DNA of 64,000 bases from the NCBI GenBank assembly GCA_964612675.1, contig CAZTDD010000002.1, forward strand, positions 173,623 through 237,622, read 5' to 3'. Each line of letters starts with the position of its first letter. The first letter of the stretch is position 1. The notes under the pieces were generated by a model. The model was not told the DNA's origin and searched no databases. It worked only from the letters and a program-made list of their open reading frames with translations. Origin of the DNA: CAZTDD01 sp964612675. GTDB lineage: Bacteria > Hinthialibacterota > Hinthialibacteria > Hinthialibacterales > JAKPRU01. A program made the translations under genes and the position numbers. Positions 8,066 through 16,289 of this stretch are shown here, in pieces.

Positions 8066-8087
8066 CCTCCCCCGAGATCGGGGGAGG
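8066..8087 (+). terminator. GC-rich hairpin / dispersed repeat
   Basis: CCTCCCCCGA (8066-8075) and TCGGGGGAGG (8078-8087) form a near-continuous stem. It lies between the kinase and the convergent TPR gene and may terminate either. The sequence that follows to 8102 matches, in inverse orientation, the repeat at the right edge of the window. Confidence 0.45.
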
Positions 8088-8141
8088 TGTAGGAGGGGGT
8101 TGTTCAAACGGTCAGAGACGTTGAATGTCACTTCTGCGAAG

Positions 8142-9320
8142 CTAGTTGCTGCTGTTCGCCTTCTCTCGCGCAGTCTGCAGATTCCTCAAAAACTGTTCGT
8201 TCCCCGGATCCAACTGAAGCGCTTTCGAGAAAGCTCCGTGCGCCTCTTCGTACTTATCTGTGAACATGTAGCAAACCCCCAAGTTGTTCCAATCTCGCGG
8301 TGAGTCGGAATCCGCCTCCAACGCCGCACGAACGTGTCCAAGCGCCGCCCTTGGTTTTTTCGCCCTTAGCAGCAATCCCGCGAGAACGCTGTGCGCAGGA
8401 CCGAACGTCGGATCGACGGATACGCACTCGGTAAACTGACGTATCGCCGACTTCTCGTCTTTCTGTTTCAGGTACGCGATCCCCAATCGATACCAGGCCG
8501 CCGGGTTGTCCGGATCCCTGTGTGTCAGAGTCTTAAGGTCTTTGATGTCGGTGGATTGCTCCTCGATCTCCTTGAATCGCGTGATATGTTCACGGCCTTT
8601 ATCGCGTTCCCCAAGACGGATTAAAACTTGTCCGAGTGAGTAATGTGTGGAGGCGTTATCCGAATCGACTTTTAACGCTTTCTGGAGCACATCTCTCGCG
8701 TCTTCAAGCTCGTTCATTCTCATCAACGTGCGTCCCAAGCCTTGATACGCCGGAACTCGGCCCGGTGAACACTCGATCGCTTTCTCGTACGCGTCCCGGG
8801 ACGCCTCCAGCTCGCCTCGTTCATATTCGACTGTTCCCAGAAGGTCGAGGGCGGGAGCATGGCGCGGTTCGTATTCGAGCGCCTTGAGCAATATCGTGCG
8901 GCATTTGTCTAGATCTTTTGTCTCGTGACGGTGGTACTTCGCCAGGTATACCGCCGCTTTCACATTCGACGGCTGCAGATCGAGAACGCGTTGAAAACAC
9001 TTCCCGATGTCGACCCATGTATTTGTCCAGATTGCACACTCGCCAAGTCGGAAATGGAGTTCCGGGTTGTCCGGAGCGAGCTGTATTCCCTCTTTGTAAA
9101 GCTCCGCCGCTTCGTCGAATCGGTTGCGCGATTCCAGGCGCTTCCCTTTACTCAGAATGGTATGTACCCGTTCGTACCGTTTTGCTTGTGCGTGATGAAG
9201 GTACCCGGCCGCCCCGATTAGGCCGACTACCAGGAGCGCGACTCCATAATAAAGAAATGTGCGTCGAGATGTTTGCCTGATTGCTTTTGCGGCCTCGCGG
9301 ATGATGAAGCGTTCGAACAT
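8142..9320 (-). CDS. Membrane-anchored TPR protein
   Basis: A 392-residue protein with a cytoplasmic N-terminus, one transmembrane segment (about residues 22-42, TFLYYGVALLVVGLIGAAGYL), and then TPR units to the end. Typical repeats are RFDEAAELYKEGIQLAPDNPE, ELEASRDAYEKAIECSPGRVP and KYEEAHGAFSKALQLDPGNEQ; about nine units can be counted. A degenerate stretch around residues 235-255 separates two blocks. No enzymatic domain is seen. It is transcribed divergently from murA. Confidence 0.75.
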   Translation of the reverse strand: MFERFIIREAAKAIRQTSRRTFLYYGVALLVVGLIGAAGYLHHAQAKRYERVHTILSKGKRLESRNRFDEAAELYKEGIQLAPDNPELHFRLGECAIWTNTWVDIGKCFQRVLDLQPSNVKAAVYLAKYHRHETKDLDKCRTILLKALEYEPRHAPALDLLGTVEYERGELEASRDAYEKAIECSPGRVPAYQGLGRTLMRMNELEDARDVLQKALKVDSDNASTHYSLGQVLIRLGERDKGREHITRFKEIEEQSTDIKDLKTLTHRDPDNPAAWYRLGIAYLKQKDEKSAIRQFTECVSVDPTFGPAHSVLAGLLLRAKKPRAALGHVRAALEADSDSPRDWNNLGVCYMFTDKYEEAHGAFSKALQLDPGNEQFLRNLQTAREKANSSN

Positions 9321-9518
9321 GTCGGATGGCTCCCGGTATGGGGATAGCGCTCCGGTTTCTAATTGCCGGAATGTGGTTTTCTTTTTGAAGTTAGCACGCC
9401 CAGCGCCGGACGGGAACCGGAAGAGCGAGGATGTCCTCTAACGCTTAGGTTCTCCCTTGAGCGGGGTCAGAGTATGATGTTGCAATTCCGCCGAAGAACC
9501 GGCGTGGGAGGTTGTGCA

Positions 9519-10805
9519 ATGGCTCGGTTTGTGGTCGAAGGTGGCAATCCATTGGGCGGGGAGTTTGTCCCCTCGGGAAATAAGAACGAGGCGCTGCCCG
9601 TGCTCAGTGCGTGCCTGATGACGCGTGAAGAAGTTCGTCTTCAAAATGTCCCGGATATCGGCGATGTCCGGAGTATGTTGATACTCCTGGAGGAGCTTGG
9701 TGCCGAGGTCGAGCGGATCAGTCCGCATGAACTCAAAATCCGTGCCCGGCATATCGCTGCGACCAGTCTGCCGAAAGATCTGGCGCGTGGTATTCGGGGC
9801 TCGATCACGCTTGCCGCACCGCTGCTCTCGCGGTGCGGTCGTTCACAATTCCCGCAACCTGGAGGAGACCGGATCGGTCGACGGCGTCTGGACACACACC
9901 TTTTTGGTTTTCAGGAAATGGGGGTCCACTGTTCCGTTTCCGCTCATTCTTTTCATCTGTGGTGCGGCCATCGCCTGAAAGGGACCGACATTCTTCTGGA
10001 CGAGGCCAGCGTTACCGCAACGGAGAACCTGGTCATGGCCGCCGCCCTGGCGGAAGGAACGACCGTTCTGCGAAATGCCGCGTGTGAACCGAGTGTTCAG
10101 CAGCTCTGTCGGTTCTTGAATGCTCTCGGGGCGCAGATCTCAGGGATCGGATCCAACGTGCTCACTATTCACGGCGTTGAGGAATTGGGCGGGACTTCTC
10201 ATCGAATCGGAGCCGACTACATCGAAGTCGGCAGCATGATCGGTCTCGCGGCCGTGACCGGCAGCAACATCCTGATCCAAGATACAACATACGACGATCT
10301 CCGCATGATTCTCCATCATTTCAATCGCATGGGCATCAATGTCGAATTTGAGGGAACCGCGTTACGGGTACCTCCCAACCAGGATCTTGAGGTGCGTCCG
10401 GATGTGATGAACGGATTGGCCAAAATCGACGATGCGCCTTGGCCGGGTTTTCCCGCCGACCTGACGAGCATTGCCGTTGTCGTTGCAACCCAGGCCAAAG
10501 GAACCGTCATGGTTTTCGAGAAGATGTATGAGAGCCGTCTCTTCTTTGTGGACCGTCTCATTGGGATGGGGGCCAATATTATTCTGTGCGATCCACACCG
10601 CGCGGTCATCGTGGGGCAGACACAACTGCGGGGCAGCTCGATCTCCAGTCCCGATATTCGCGCGGGAATGGCGTTGTTAATCGCTTCCCTTTGCGCCGAG
10701 GGACAAAGCGTGATTCAAAACATCGAGCAGATCGACCGTGGCTATGAGTCTCTCGACCAACGCCTCAAAGCCCTCGGTGCCAATATTGAGAGAGAAGAAG
10801 ACTGA
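9519..10805 (+). CDS. murA: UDP-N-acetylglucosamine 1-carboxyvinyltransferase MurA, Asp-type
   Basis: A 428-residue enzyme that transfers enolpyruvate from PEP to UDP-GlcNAc, the first committed step of peptidoglycan synthesis. It keeps the lysine of SGNKNEALPVL, the Asp of WPGFPADLTS, and the C-terminal Arg of DIRAGMALL. The loop residue corresponding to E. coli Cys115, the target of fosfomycin, is Asp117 (PGGDRIGRRRLD), as in mycobacterial and chlamydial MurA. The start was set at 9519 because GGGAGG lies seven bases upstream; an open extension to 9363 is not MurA-like. A species may carry a second MurA elsewhere. Confidence 0.92.
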   Translation: MARFVVEGGNPLGGEFVPSGNKNEALPVLSACLMTREEVRLQNVPDIGDVRSMLILLEELGAEVERISPHELKIRARHIAATSLPKDLARGIRGSITLAAPLLSRCGRSQFPQPGGDRIGRRRLDTHLFGFQEMGVHCSVSAHSFHLWCGHRLKGTDILLDEASVTATENLVMAAALAEGTTVLRNAACEPSVQQLCRFLNALGAQISGIGSNVLTIHGVEELGGTSHRIGADYIEVGSMIGLAAVTGSNILIQDTTYDDLRMILHHFNRMGINVEFEGTALRVPPNQDLEVRPDVMNGLAKIDDAPWPGFPADLTSIAVVVATQAKGTVMVFEKMYESRLFFVDRLIGMGANIILCDPHRAVIVGQTQLRGSSISSPDIRAGMALLIASLCAEGQSVIQNIEQIDRGYESLDQRLKALGANIEREED

Positions 10806-10892
10806 AAGGCCGTCACTTATCACTCATGCCTCGCCACCGTGCGGCTCGATATGTTATGCTTGTGTGTCCATCACCGCTGCATGGAGGCTTCT

Positions 10893-13745
10893 ATGAGGTG
10901 GATTGGCTTTCTGCTGGCATTTTTGCTGGTGGTTAGTGGGGTGTCTGCAGTAGATCAGGCGGAAATCCTCTATCTGTACGAACGCATGCCGGAGCCGGTT
11001 CGATTTGCGGCACTCGAACTGGAGGAGATTTTACGGAACAAGGGCTTCATCGTTACCCTGCGCGATGTCCACGGTCCGAGTCCCGCCGACGAGGTATTCC
11101 GAGTGACCGTCGGAGACCTGATGGGGAGCCCGCAGCTGCCGCAACATCCTCTCGCGGCCGACCCGAGAGTACGTTCCGCTTCCCAGGGGAGTTTCGAAAT
11201 CCGTGTCCGCAAATCCGGGGCGAGCGCAGAAGTCGTGGTGATCGGTACCGACGCAGCCGGGGCCATGTACGGGCTGCTTGACGTGGCGGAGAAGATCGAC
11301 GATCAGGGAACGGCGGACGCTCCCCATCGCGCGATCCGGGACGGTGTTCACCAACCGTTTCTCAGCGTTCGCGGCGCCCAGGTTCTGATTCGCCGTCATG
11401 CTCTGCTGGATCCCTGGTCTTGGTTTTACTCGGAGGAGTTCTGGCAAGGTTTCCTCGATCGACTGGCCCGCGCGCGATTCAACCTGCTTGATCTTCACGG
11501 CGTTTACGACATTGTCACCACCCGAACGTACAATATTCTGCCTTATTTCACTTTTGTGCCTTCCTTCCCGGACGTAGGCCTTGGCGAATTGCAGGCGGAA
11601 CAGAACGCTCTCATGCTTGAGAGGATTGCAGAGCTTGCGAGGAGGAGGGGAATCCGTGTTTTCGTTGTCTCTTACCAAGCTTCCTGGTCCATACCGGACC
11701 GGCCTCCACCGAACAGAGAAGAGACCGAACAGAATTTGGGCGAATATACAACTCTCGCATGGGAGCAATTGCTCGAACGCTGCCCCGACGTAAACGGTTT
11801 CGGTGTGCGTGTCGGCGAATCGGGGCGCGGCGTGTTGTTCTATAAACGATATGTCGTCCCCGTGCTCAACCGCAGCGAGTCAAATCACCCGCTTGTTTTG
11901 CGAAGTTGGCTTTTGTCCAAAGAAGACATTCATACCATCGGCGAAGACCACAAAGGGGCCTTCGCCGTCGAGGTGAAATTCAACGGCGACTTTCTCGGTC
12001 TACCGTATCAGGTCACCGGCGGCCGAGTTTCTGAATGGCCGGAATACACGTATCGGGACCTACTCTCTTACCCAAGAGAATACGATGTGATTTTCGACGT
12101 ACGCGCCGGCGGCGATCACCGGGTTTTCCCATGGGTGGACATTGACTCGGTTCGGCGTACTGTTGAAATGTGCCGATTGGGCGGCGCTTTCGGGATGTCG
12201 CTACAACCCATTGGCGCTTACGGCGCGGTATCGGACACGTTTTCCAACACGGTATACGAGAACCTCGCGTATTGGACATGGACCTACGAGCGAGATTGGT
12301 TCTGGTGGACGGTTTGGGGACGTCTGGCTTACCAGCCGGACTTGCCGCGAGAGATATTCGAGTACCATTTTCAGCGGCACTTTCCTTTCCTACCTCCGAC
12401 TTACGTACGTTCGACTTTGCAGGCGCTCGAAGGGGCTTCGAAGGTTGTCCCCGCGATTTACGCTACCAGCTGTCTCGGTCCGGACCGTCGCAACATGGCT
12501 CCGGAACTTGAAACGGCGGCAACCGTGGCGGACCTCTACGAAGCCGTCACCCCGTTCGATAACACCATCACGCAAAGCATCTACGAGTTATCGACGCACG
12601 AGGCGGAGGGGACGCCGTCCGGCAAACAGTCCCCCATTCGTATCTTGGAACGAGCGGTTAACGCGGCGGAGCGCGCGGTGGGCTCGTTTATCGAGGTAAT
12701 GGAACTTCGTCCGCCGCCCACGATCGGTAGCGCGGATGTTCGGGTTACACCGCTTGAGAGGAGGCGTTGGAAAGAACTCGCCGCGCGACAGCTGGACGTC
12801 GAGGCGCTTCAATACCTTGGCCGGTATCATCTGGCGAAAAACCGCAGCGCCCATAATCTGGGGCTGTATCGTTTGACAGGGAGTTATCGCCATCTGTTGA
12901 CCGCAGATGAACTTGTCCGCTCATCAAGCCATGAATGGATGGCCCTGACGGGAGTGAGCGAGCGAAGATACCGGCCTTTCCCGGACACGCTCCGGATGCG
13001 GACGACTCAATTTCATTGGCTTGATCAGATTCCCGAGTTGGATGAAGACCGCCGTGGCATCGATCAGGATCTGGCTGACTGGAAAAAACTGGCGAGAAGC
13101 CTGGAATGGCGTCCGTCCTTCGGCCATGTGCCGCCCGGCAAATCGCCTCCCGGTGAGCCACTGACTCTCTATTTGAGCATTCCCAGCACCGTTCCCGTAA
13201 AGGGCCTCAGAATGAGATATCGAAACAGCGTCGGACAGGGCGGGCTTATTGACGCGCAGAAATCGGATATCCCCGACACCTATCGTGTCGATATCCCCGG
13301 CGAAGCCCTAACCGAAGGACTTTTCGAGTATTTCTTCTCAGGAGAGATCGGGGGACATCTTCTCGATTCGAAGTCTTTGATGAGTGGCCGATACTATCGA
13401 TTGTATGTTACCCGCGATGAAGAACCGCCGCGAATTATCCGGCTGCAGGAACAGATAACGGAAGAGCACGACAACTTGGTGGTGGTATTCGATATCTCCG
13501 ACTCTTCAGGAATCGGCAAAGTCCGCCTCTGGTGGAAGCCGTTTCCGGCAAGTGCGACCTGGGAGACAGTCGTCCTATCGGGTAAAGCGACGACATTCGC
13601 GGGCAACGTTCCTCTTACGCCGGAAGGAGCGATGTATTTTGTCGAGGCGATCGACACGGTTGGAAACGCCACGACTCTCCCCAATCCGGATTTTGAGACG
13701 CCCTTCTGGATCATCGAGCCGTGGCAGGCTGCGAAACAAGAGTGA
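10893..13745 (+). CDS. Large secreted putative glycoside hydrolase
   Basis: A 950-residue protein with signal peptide MRWIGFLLAFLLVVSGVSA. The start at 10893 is supported by GGAGG five bases upstream. Residues about 20-150 look like the alpha/beta N-terminal domain that precedes the barrel in GH67, GH84 and GH20 enzymes (AALELEEILRNKGF, then VVVIGTDAAGAMYGLLDVAEKI). Residues about 160-520 resemble a TIM barrel, with FNLLDLHG, IRVFVVSYQASW, NGFGVRVGESGRG and WTWTYERDWFWWTVWGRLAY. A helical region and a final beta domain follow. The family is not certain, and alpha-glucuronidase-like activity is one possibility. It lies 34 bases after the murA stop on the same strand, excluding its leader. Confidence 0.6.
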   Translation: MRWIGFLLAFLLVVSGVSAVDQAEILYLYERMPEPVRFAALELEEILRNKGFIVTLRDVHGPSPADEVFRVTVGDLMGSPQLPQHPLAADPRVRSASQGSFEIRVRKSGASAEVVVIGTDAAGAMYGLLDVAEKIDDQGTADAPHRAIRDGVHQPFLSVRGAQVLIRRHALLDPWSWFYSEEFWQGFLDRLARARFNLLDLHGVYDIVTTRTYNILPYFTFVPSFPDVGLGELQAEQNALMLERIAELARRRGIRVFVVSYQASWSIPDRPPPNREETEQNLGEYTTLAWEQLLERCPDVNGFGVRVGESGRGVLFYKRYVVPVLNRSESNHPLVLRSWLLSKEDIHTIGEDHKGAFAVEVKFNGDFLGLPYQVTGGRVSEWPEYTYRDLLSYPREYDVIFDVRAGGDHRVFPWVDIDSVRRTVEMCRLGGAFGMSLQPIGAYGAVSDTFSNTVYENLAYWTWTYERDWFWWTVWGRLAYQPDLPREIFEYHFQRHFPFLPPTYVRSTLQALEGASKVVPAIYATSCLGPDRRNMAPELETAATVADLYEAVTPFDNTITQSIYELSTHEAEGTPSGKQSPIRILERAVNAAERAVGSFIEVMELRPPPTIGSADVRVTPLERRRWKELAARQLDVEALQYLGRYHLAKNRSAHNLGLYRLTGSYRHLLTADELVRSSSHEWMALTGVSERRYRPFPDTLRMRTTQFHWLDQIPELDEDRRGIDQDLADWKKLARSLEWRPSFGHVPPGKSPPGEPLTLYLSIPSTVPVKGLRMRYRNSVGQGGLIDAQKSDIPDTYRVDIPGEALTEGLFEYFFSGEIGGHLLDSKSLMSGRYYRLYVTRDEEPPRIIRLQEQITEEHDNLVVVFDISDSSGIGKVRLWWKPFPASATWETVVLSGKATTFAGNVPLTPEGAMYFVEAIDTVGNATTLPNPDFETPFWIIEPWQAAKQE

Positions 13746-13776
13746 ATACCGCCGGATCGGCTAACTGAGATACCTC

Positions 13777-14835
13777 TCAGAACTTCCCGTCGCGGGCCTC
13801 AAAATGAGTCGGTTTGTTTAACGTTGCACCGTCTGTCAGCACCCAATAGGCCGCCCATTCCACTACCTGTTCCAGCGGCACGGTCGGGTAGCCAAACAAT
13901 TTGTGCGATTCCGCCGCATTGCTCAACAGCGCGGTGTCGGATTCCGTTCCTTCAAAAACAGGCTCACGGTCCATTAATTCGCCGAGCCGAGTTGCCAGCC
14001 ACCGGATGGACATCGTCTCCGGGCCGGTAATGTTCAACACTCGCGGGGGCGATTGGCACAGACCGAATGACCGGATGACACGGGCGTTTGCGTCACCCTG
14101 CCAGATAACATTTGCATTTCCCATGGCTAGATCGATCGGGATCCCGGCATGAACCTTCTGCGCGATGTCAATCACGATGCCGTACCGGAGCTCAATCGCG
14201 TAGTTCAACCGGAATATCAGAGCTTTCGTTCCGTACTGACGGGAATAATGCTCGAACATCCGTTCACGTCCGAGGCAGGATTGAGCGTATTCGCCTACAG
14301 GCGCCGGTGTCGTTTGTTCCGTCGGGCCGCCGGATTCGACCGGGGTGAATGGATAGATATTTCCGGACGAGAAAGCAACGATTCGGGAATCGCGAAACCG
14401 CTCGGCTACCAATCCGGGAAGAAAAGTATTGATCGTCCAGGTGAGATACTCCGCCCCGGTCGACCCGAATTTTCGCCCCACCATGAATACGACGTTCTGT
14501 ACATCGGGAAGGCCGTCCAGCGCGTTCCGATCCAGGAGATCGCATGGGATCGTCTCGATTCCTGCTGATTCCAGTCGCTGTCGTGCTTCCGTGTCGGGAA
14601 AGACATCAACGCCGATAACCCGCTTCTTGACACCGGCTTCCTCGCAGGCGCGTCTGGCAAGCCCGGCCAATGTCGGTCCCATTTTCCCGCCGACGCCCAG
14701 GATGAGCAGGTCGCCTTCCAGCCTGGAAACAGCCTGCGTTACCGACGGCTCAGGCCGGGTAAGTCTTTCTTCCAGTTCTTCGACGGAGTGAATGGGCGGA
14801 CCCGAGAATCTCGACAAATTGACTTGCACGCTCAT
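13777..14835 (-). CDS. NAD-dependent epimerase/dehydratase family protein with atypical active site
   Basis: A 352-residue extended SDR. After about 40 residues comes the nucleotide loop LLILGVGGKMGPTLA (GxGGxxG type), then IGVDVFPD and VVFMVGRKFG. The position of the catalytic YxxxK reads YAQSC (GEYAQSCLGRERMF), so the Lys is replaced by Cys; the codon is clearly TGC on the minus strand. The flanking FSSGNIYPF and the substrate-binding VLNITGPETMSIRWLA remain. The substrate is unknown. The gene converges with the hydrolase gene, leaving 31 bases between them. Confidence 0.7.
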   Translation of the reverse strand: MSVQVNLSRFSGPPIHSVEELEERLTRPEPSVTQAVSRLEGDLLILGVGGKMGPTLAGLARRACEEAGVKKRVIGVDVFPDTEARQRLESAGIETIPCDLLDRNALDGLPDVQNVVFMVGRKFGSTGAEYLTWTINTFLPGLVAERFRDSRIVAFSSGNIYPFTPVESGGPTEQTTPAPVGEYAQSCLGRERMFEHYSRQYGTKALIFRLNYAIELRYGIVIDIAQKVHAGIPIDLAMGNANVIWQGDANARVIRSFGLCQSPPRVLNITGPETMSIRWLATRLGELMDREPVFEGTESDTALLSNAAESHKLFGYPTVPLEQVVEWAAYWVLTDGATLNKPTHFEARDGKF

Positions 14836-15029
14836 GGGTTCCTCCTGTACGGTACCGGTTCCGGGTCACCCACCAACTCTACGACATTCGGATGCGTGGC
14901 ATCAAGAACAAGCTGCCCTTTTCGGTGTTTTTTTCGCCTGATTCGTCGAGTTTCCAGACATTGGGCCGATAGATGCTGCGCCCAGCCTTGAATAAGGGGG
15001 GTAAGCCGCGCTATTCTTTAAGTTTGTCG

Positions 15030-15115
15030 CCGTCATCGCGAGCGAATCCTGGCGATCTCTTTTGGTGCTCTTCGCCCCTGAGATTCCCACGTCGCTTCGT
15101 TCCTCGGAATGACGG
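15030..15115 (+). repeat. Dispersed palindromic repeat, copy 1
   Basis: An element opening CCGTCATCGCGAGCGAA and closing CTCGGAATGACGG, so its ends are roughly inverted. A second copy in the same orientation lies at 24750-24836. The outer parts are strongly conserved and the centre is variable. Short elements of this look are common in many bacterial genomes; no ORF is inside. Confidence 0.75.
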
Positions 15116-15144
15116 GGATAGTGTGGTTGCCAAGTAGAGTGTAG

Positions 15145-15216
15145 GGTGGGTTAGCGGAGCATAGTAGACAAAACAGTCTCAGCAGCACTGCCTCCGCCGG
15201 CGACACGTAACCCACC
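15145..15216 (+). repeat. Inverted-repeat element GGTGGGTTA/TAACCCACC
   Basis: GGTGGGTTA at 15145-15153 and TAACCCACC at 15208-15216 are perfect 9-base inverted arms. GCGGAG (15154-15159) and CTCCGC (15192-15197) lie inside as a second pair. This is a palindromic intergenic element just upstream of rplM, about 40 bases from its start. Confidence 0.55.
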
Positions 15217-15254
15217 AACCCGGCTGAACCGTATCTTGAAAGTGTGGAAGTATT

Positions 15255-15701
15255 ATGAAGCAGAAGACGTTTGTACCCAAAGAGCAGGATATACGACAAC
15301 CCCGCGATTGGCACCTTGTCGACGCAGACGGTGAGGTTCTCGGTCGGCTGGCGAGTCAGGTCGCCACCCTTTTGCGGGGCAAGCATAAACCGACGTTCTG
15401 TCCGTTCCTGGACTGTGGCGATCAGGTTGTTGTCGTGAATGCCGAGAAGATCGTTCTCTCAGGTCGAAAACCCGACCAAAAAGTCTATTATCGCCACAGC
15501 GGTTATCCCGGTGGATTGAAACAGATTACTTTTCGTCAGCTCATGGAAAAGCATCCGGAACGTGCGGTTATGCACGCGGTACAGGGGATGCTTCCCAGAA
15601 ATCGCCTGGGCCGGAAAATGTTGAAGAAACTGCGGGTTTACGCAGGGGCCGATCACCCGCACACCGCCCAGAGCCCCAAACCATTCAAATTGTCCCGTTA
15701 G
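15255..15701 (+). CDS. rplM: Large-subunit ribosomal protein uL13
   Basis: A 148-residue protein of the normal uL13 length. It has the family signatures WHLVDADGEVLGRLASQVATLLRGKHKP, VVVVNAEKIVLSGRK and the central YYRHSGYPGGLK. The C-terminal half has MLPRNRLGRKMLKKLRVYAG. It forms the conserved pair with rpsI, 18 bases downstream. The start ATG at 15255 is preceded by GGAAG. Confidence 0.98.
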   Translation: MKQKTFVPKEQDIRQPRDWHLVDADGEVLGRLASQVATLLRGKHKPTFCPFLDCGDQVVVVNAEKIVLSGRKPDQKVYYRHSGYPGGLKQITFRQLMEKHPERAVMHAVQGMLPRNRLGRKMLKKLRVYAGADHPHTAQSPKPFKLSR

Positions 15702-15719
15702 TAGGAGGAGAATCCGGTC

Positions 15720-16121
15720 ATGGAATTGCTTGGACCATATGTTGCACAGGGAATAGGACGTCGCAAGACCTCGATTGCCAGGGTGTATTTGAAGCCTGGA
15801 ACCGGCGAAGTTACATGCAATGGGCGATCGGTCGCAGATTACTTCAGTCGACCGATACTCGAGGAAGTGGCTGTACAAGCGCTGGATCTAGTTCAGCTCA
15901 AAGGGAAATATGACGTTGTTGCGCGCCTCTCCGGTGGAGGACTCACCGGCCAGGCGGGCGCACTGCGTCTGGGGCTCGCACGAGCCCTCATCGAGGTCGA
16001 TCCCAAATTGAGACGTCCCCTCAAAAAAGCCGGATATCTCACCCGCGATCCACGCATGGTCGAGCGAAAGAAATACGGTCGTCCCGGTGCTCGCAAACGT
16101 TTCCAGTTCTCCAAACGTTGA
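15720..16121 (+). CDS. rpsI: Small-subunit ribosomal protein uS9
   Basis: A 133-residue protein. It opens GIGRRKTSIARVYLKPGTGEVTCNGR, the uS9 signature, continues with the GGGLTGQAGALRLGLARAL segment, and ends with the Lys/Arg tail GARKRFQFSKR that reaches the tRNA in the P site. AGGAGGAG precedes the ATG. It is cotranscribed with rplM and followed by a strong terminator. Confidence 0.98.
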   Translation: MELLGPYVAQGIGRRKTSIARVYLKPGTGEVTCNGRSVADYFSRPILEEVAVQALDLVQLKGKYDVVARLSGGGLTGQAGALRLGLARALIEVDPKLRRPLKKAGYLTRDPRMVERKKYGRPGARKRFQFSKR

Positions 16122-16151
16122 CGGTATTTTCTCCAACAAGACTACTTTATC

Positions 16152-16182
16152 CAGGCCGGCTCCACGCCGGCCTGTTTTGTTT
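16152..16182 (+). terminator. Rho-independent terminator of rplM-rpsI
   Basis: CAGGCCGGC (16152-16160) and GCCGGCCTG (16166-16174) form a perfect 9-bp stem with a 5-nt loop, followed by TTTTGTTT. Confidence 0.9.
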
Positions 16183-16289
16183 AATCTCTTCATTGTCCTT
16201 TCGAGCCTGCCTTCTCATGGTTTAGAATCCTTGTAGAGATAATGGTTTGAATAGACCCGCCATTCATGTGGCATATCCGGAGGTGTTCC

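Larger units (their letters stand above)
14836..15254. other. Gene-free gap filled with dispersed repeats
   Basis: About 420 bases between the SDR start and rplM with no credible ORF. It contains an 86-bp dispersed repeat (15030-15115) and an inverted-repeat element (15145-15216). The remaining sequence must hold the promoters of both flanking units; no strong consensus was recognised. Confidence 0.6.

Noticed and set aside
9363..9518. N-terminal extension of MurA
   Set aside because: Composition is not protein-like, no MurA has it, and a good RBS precedes 9519.
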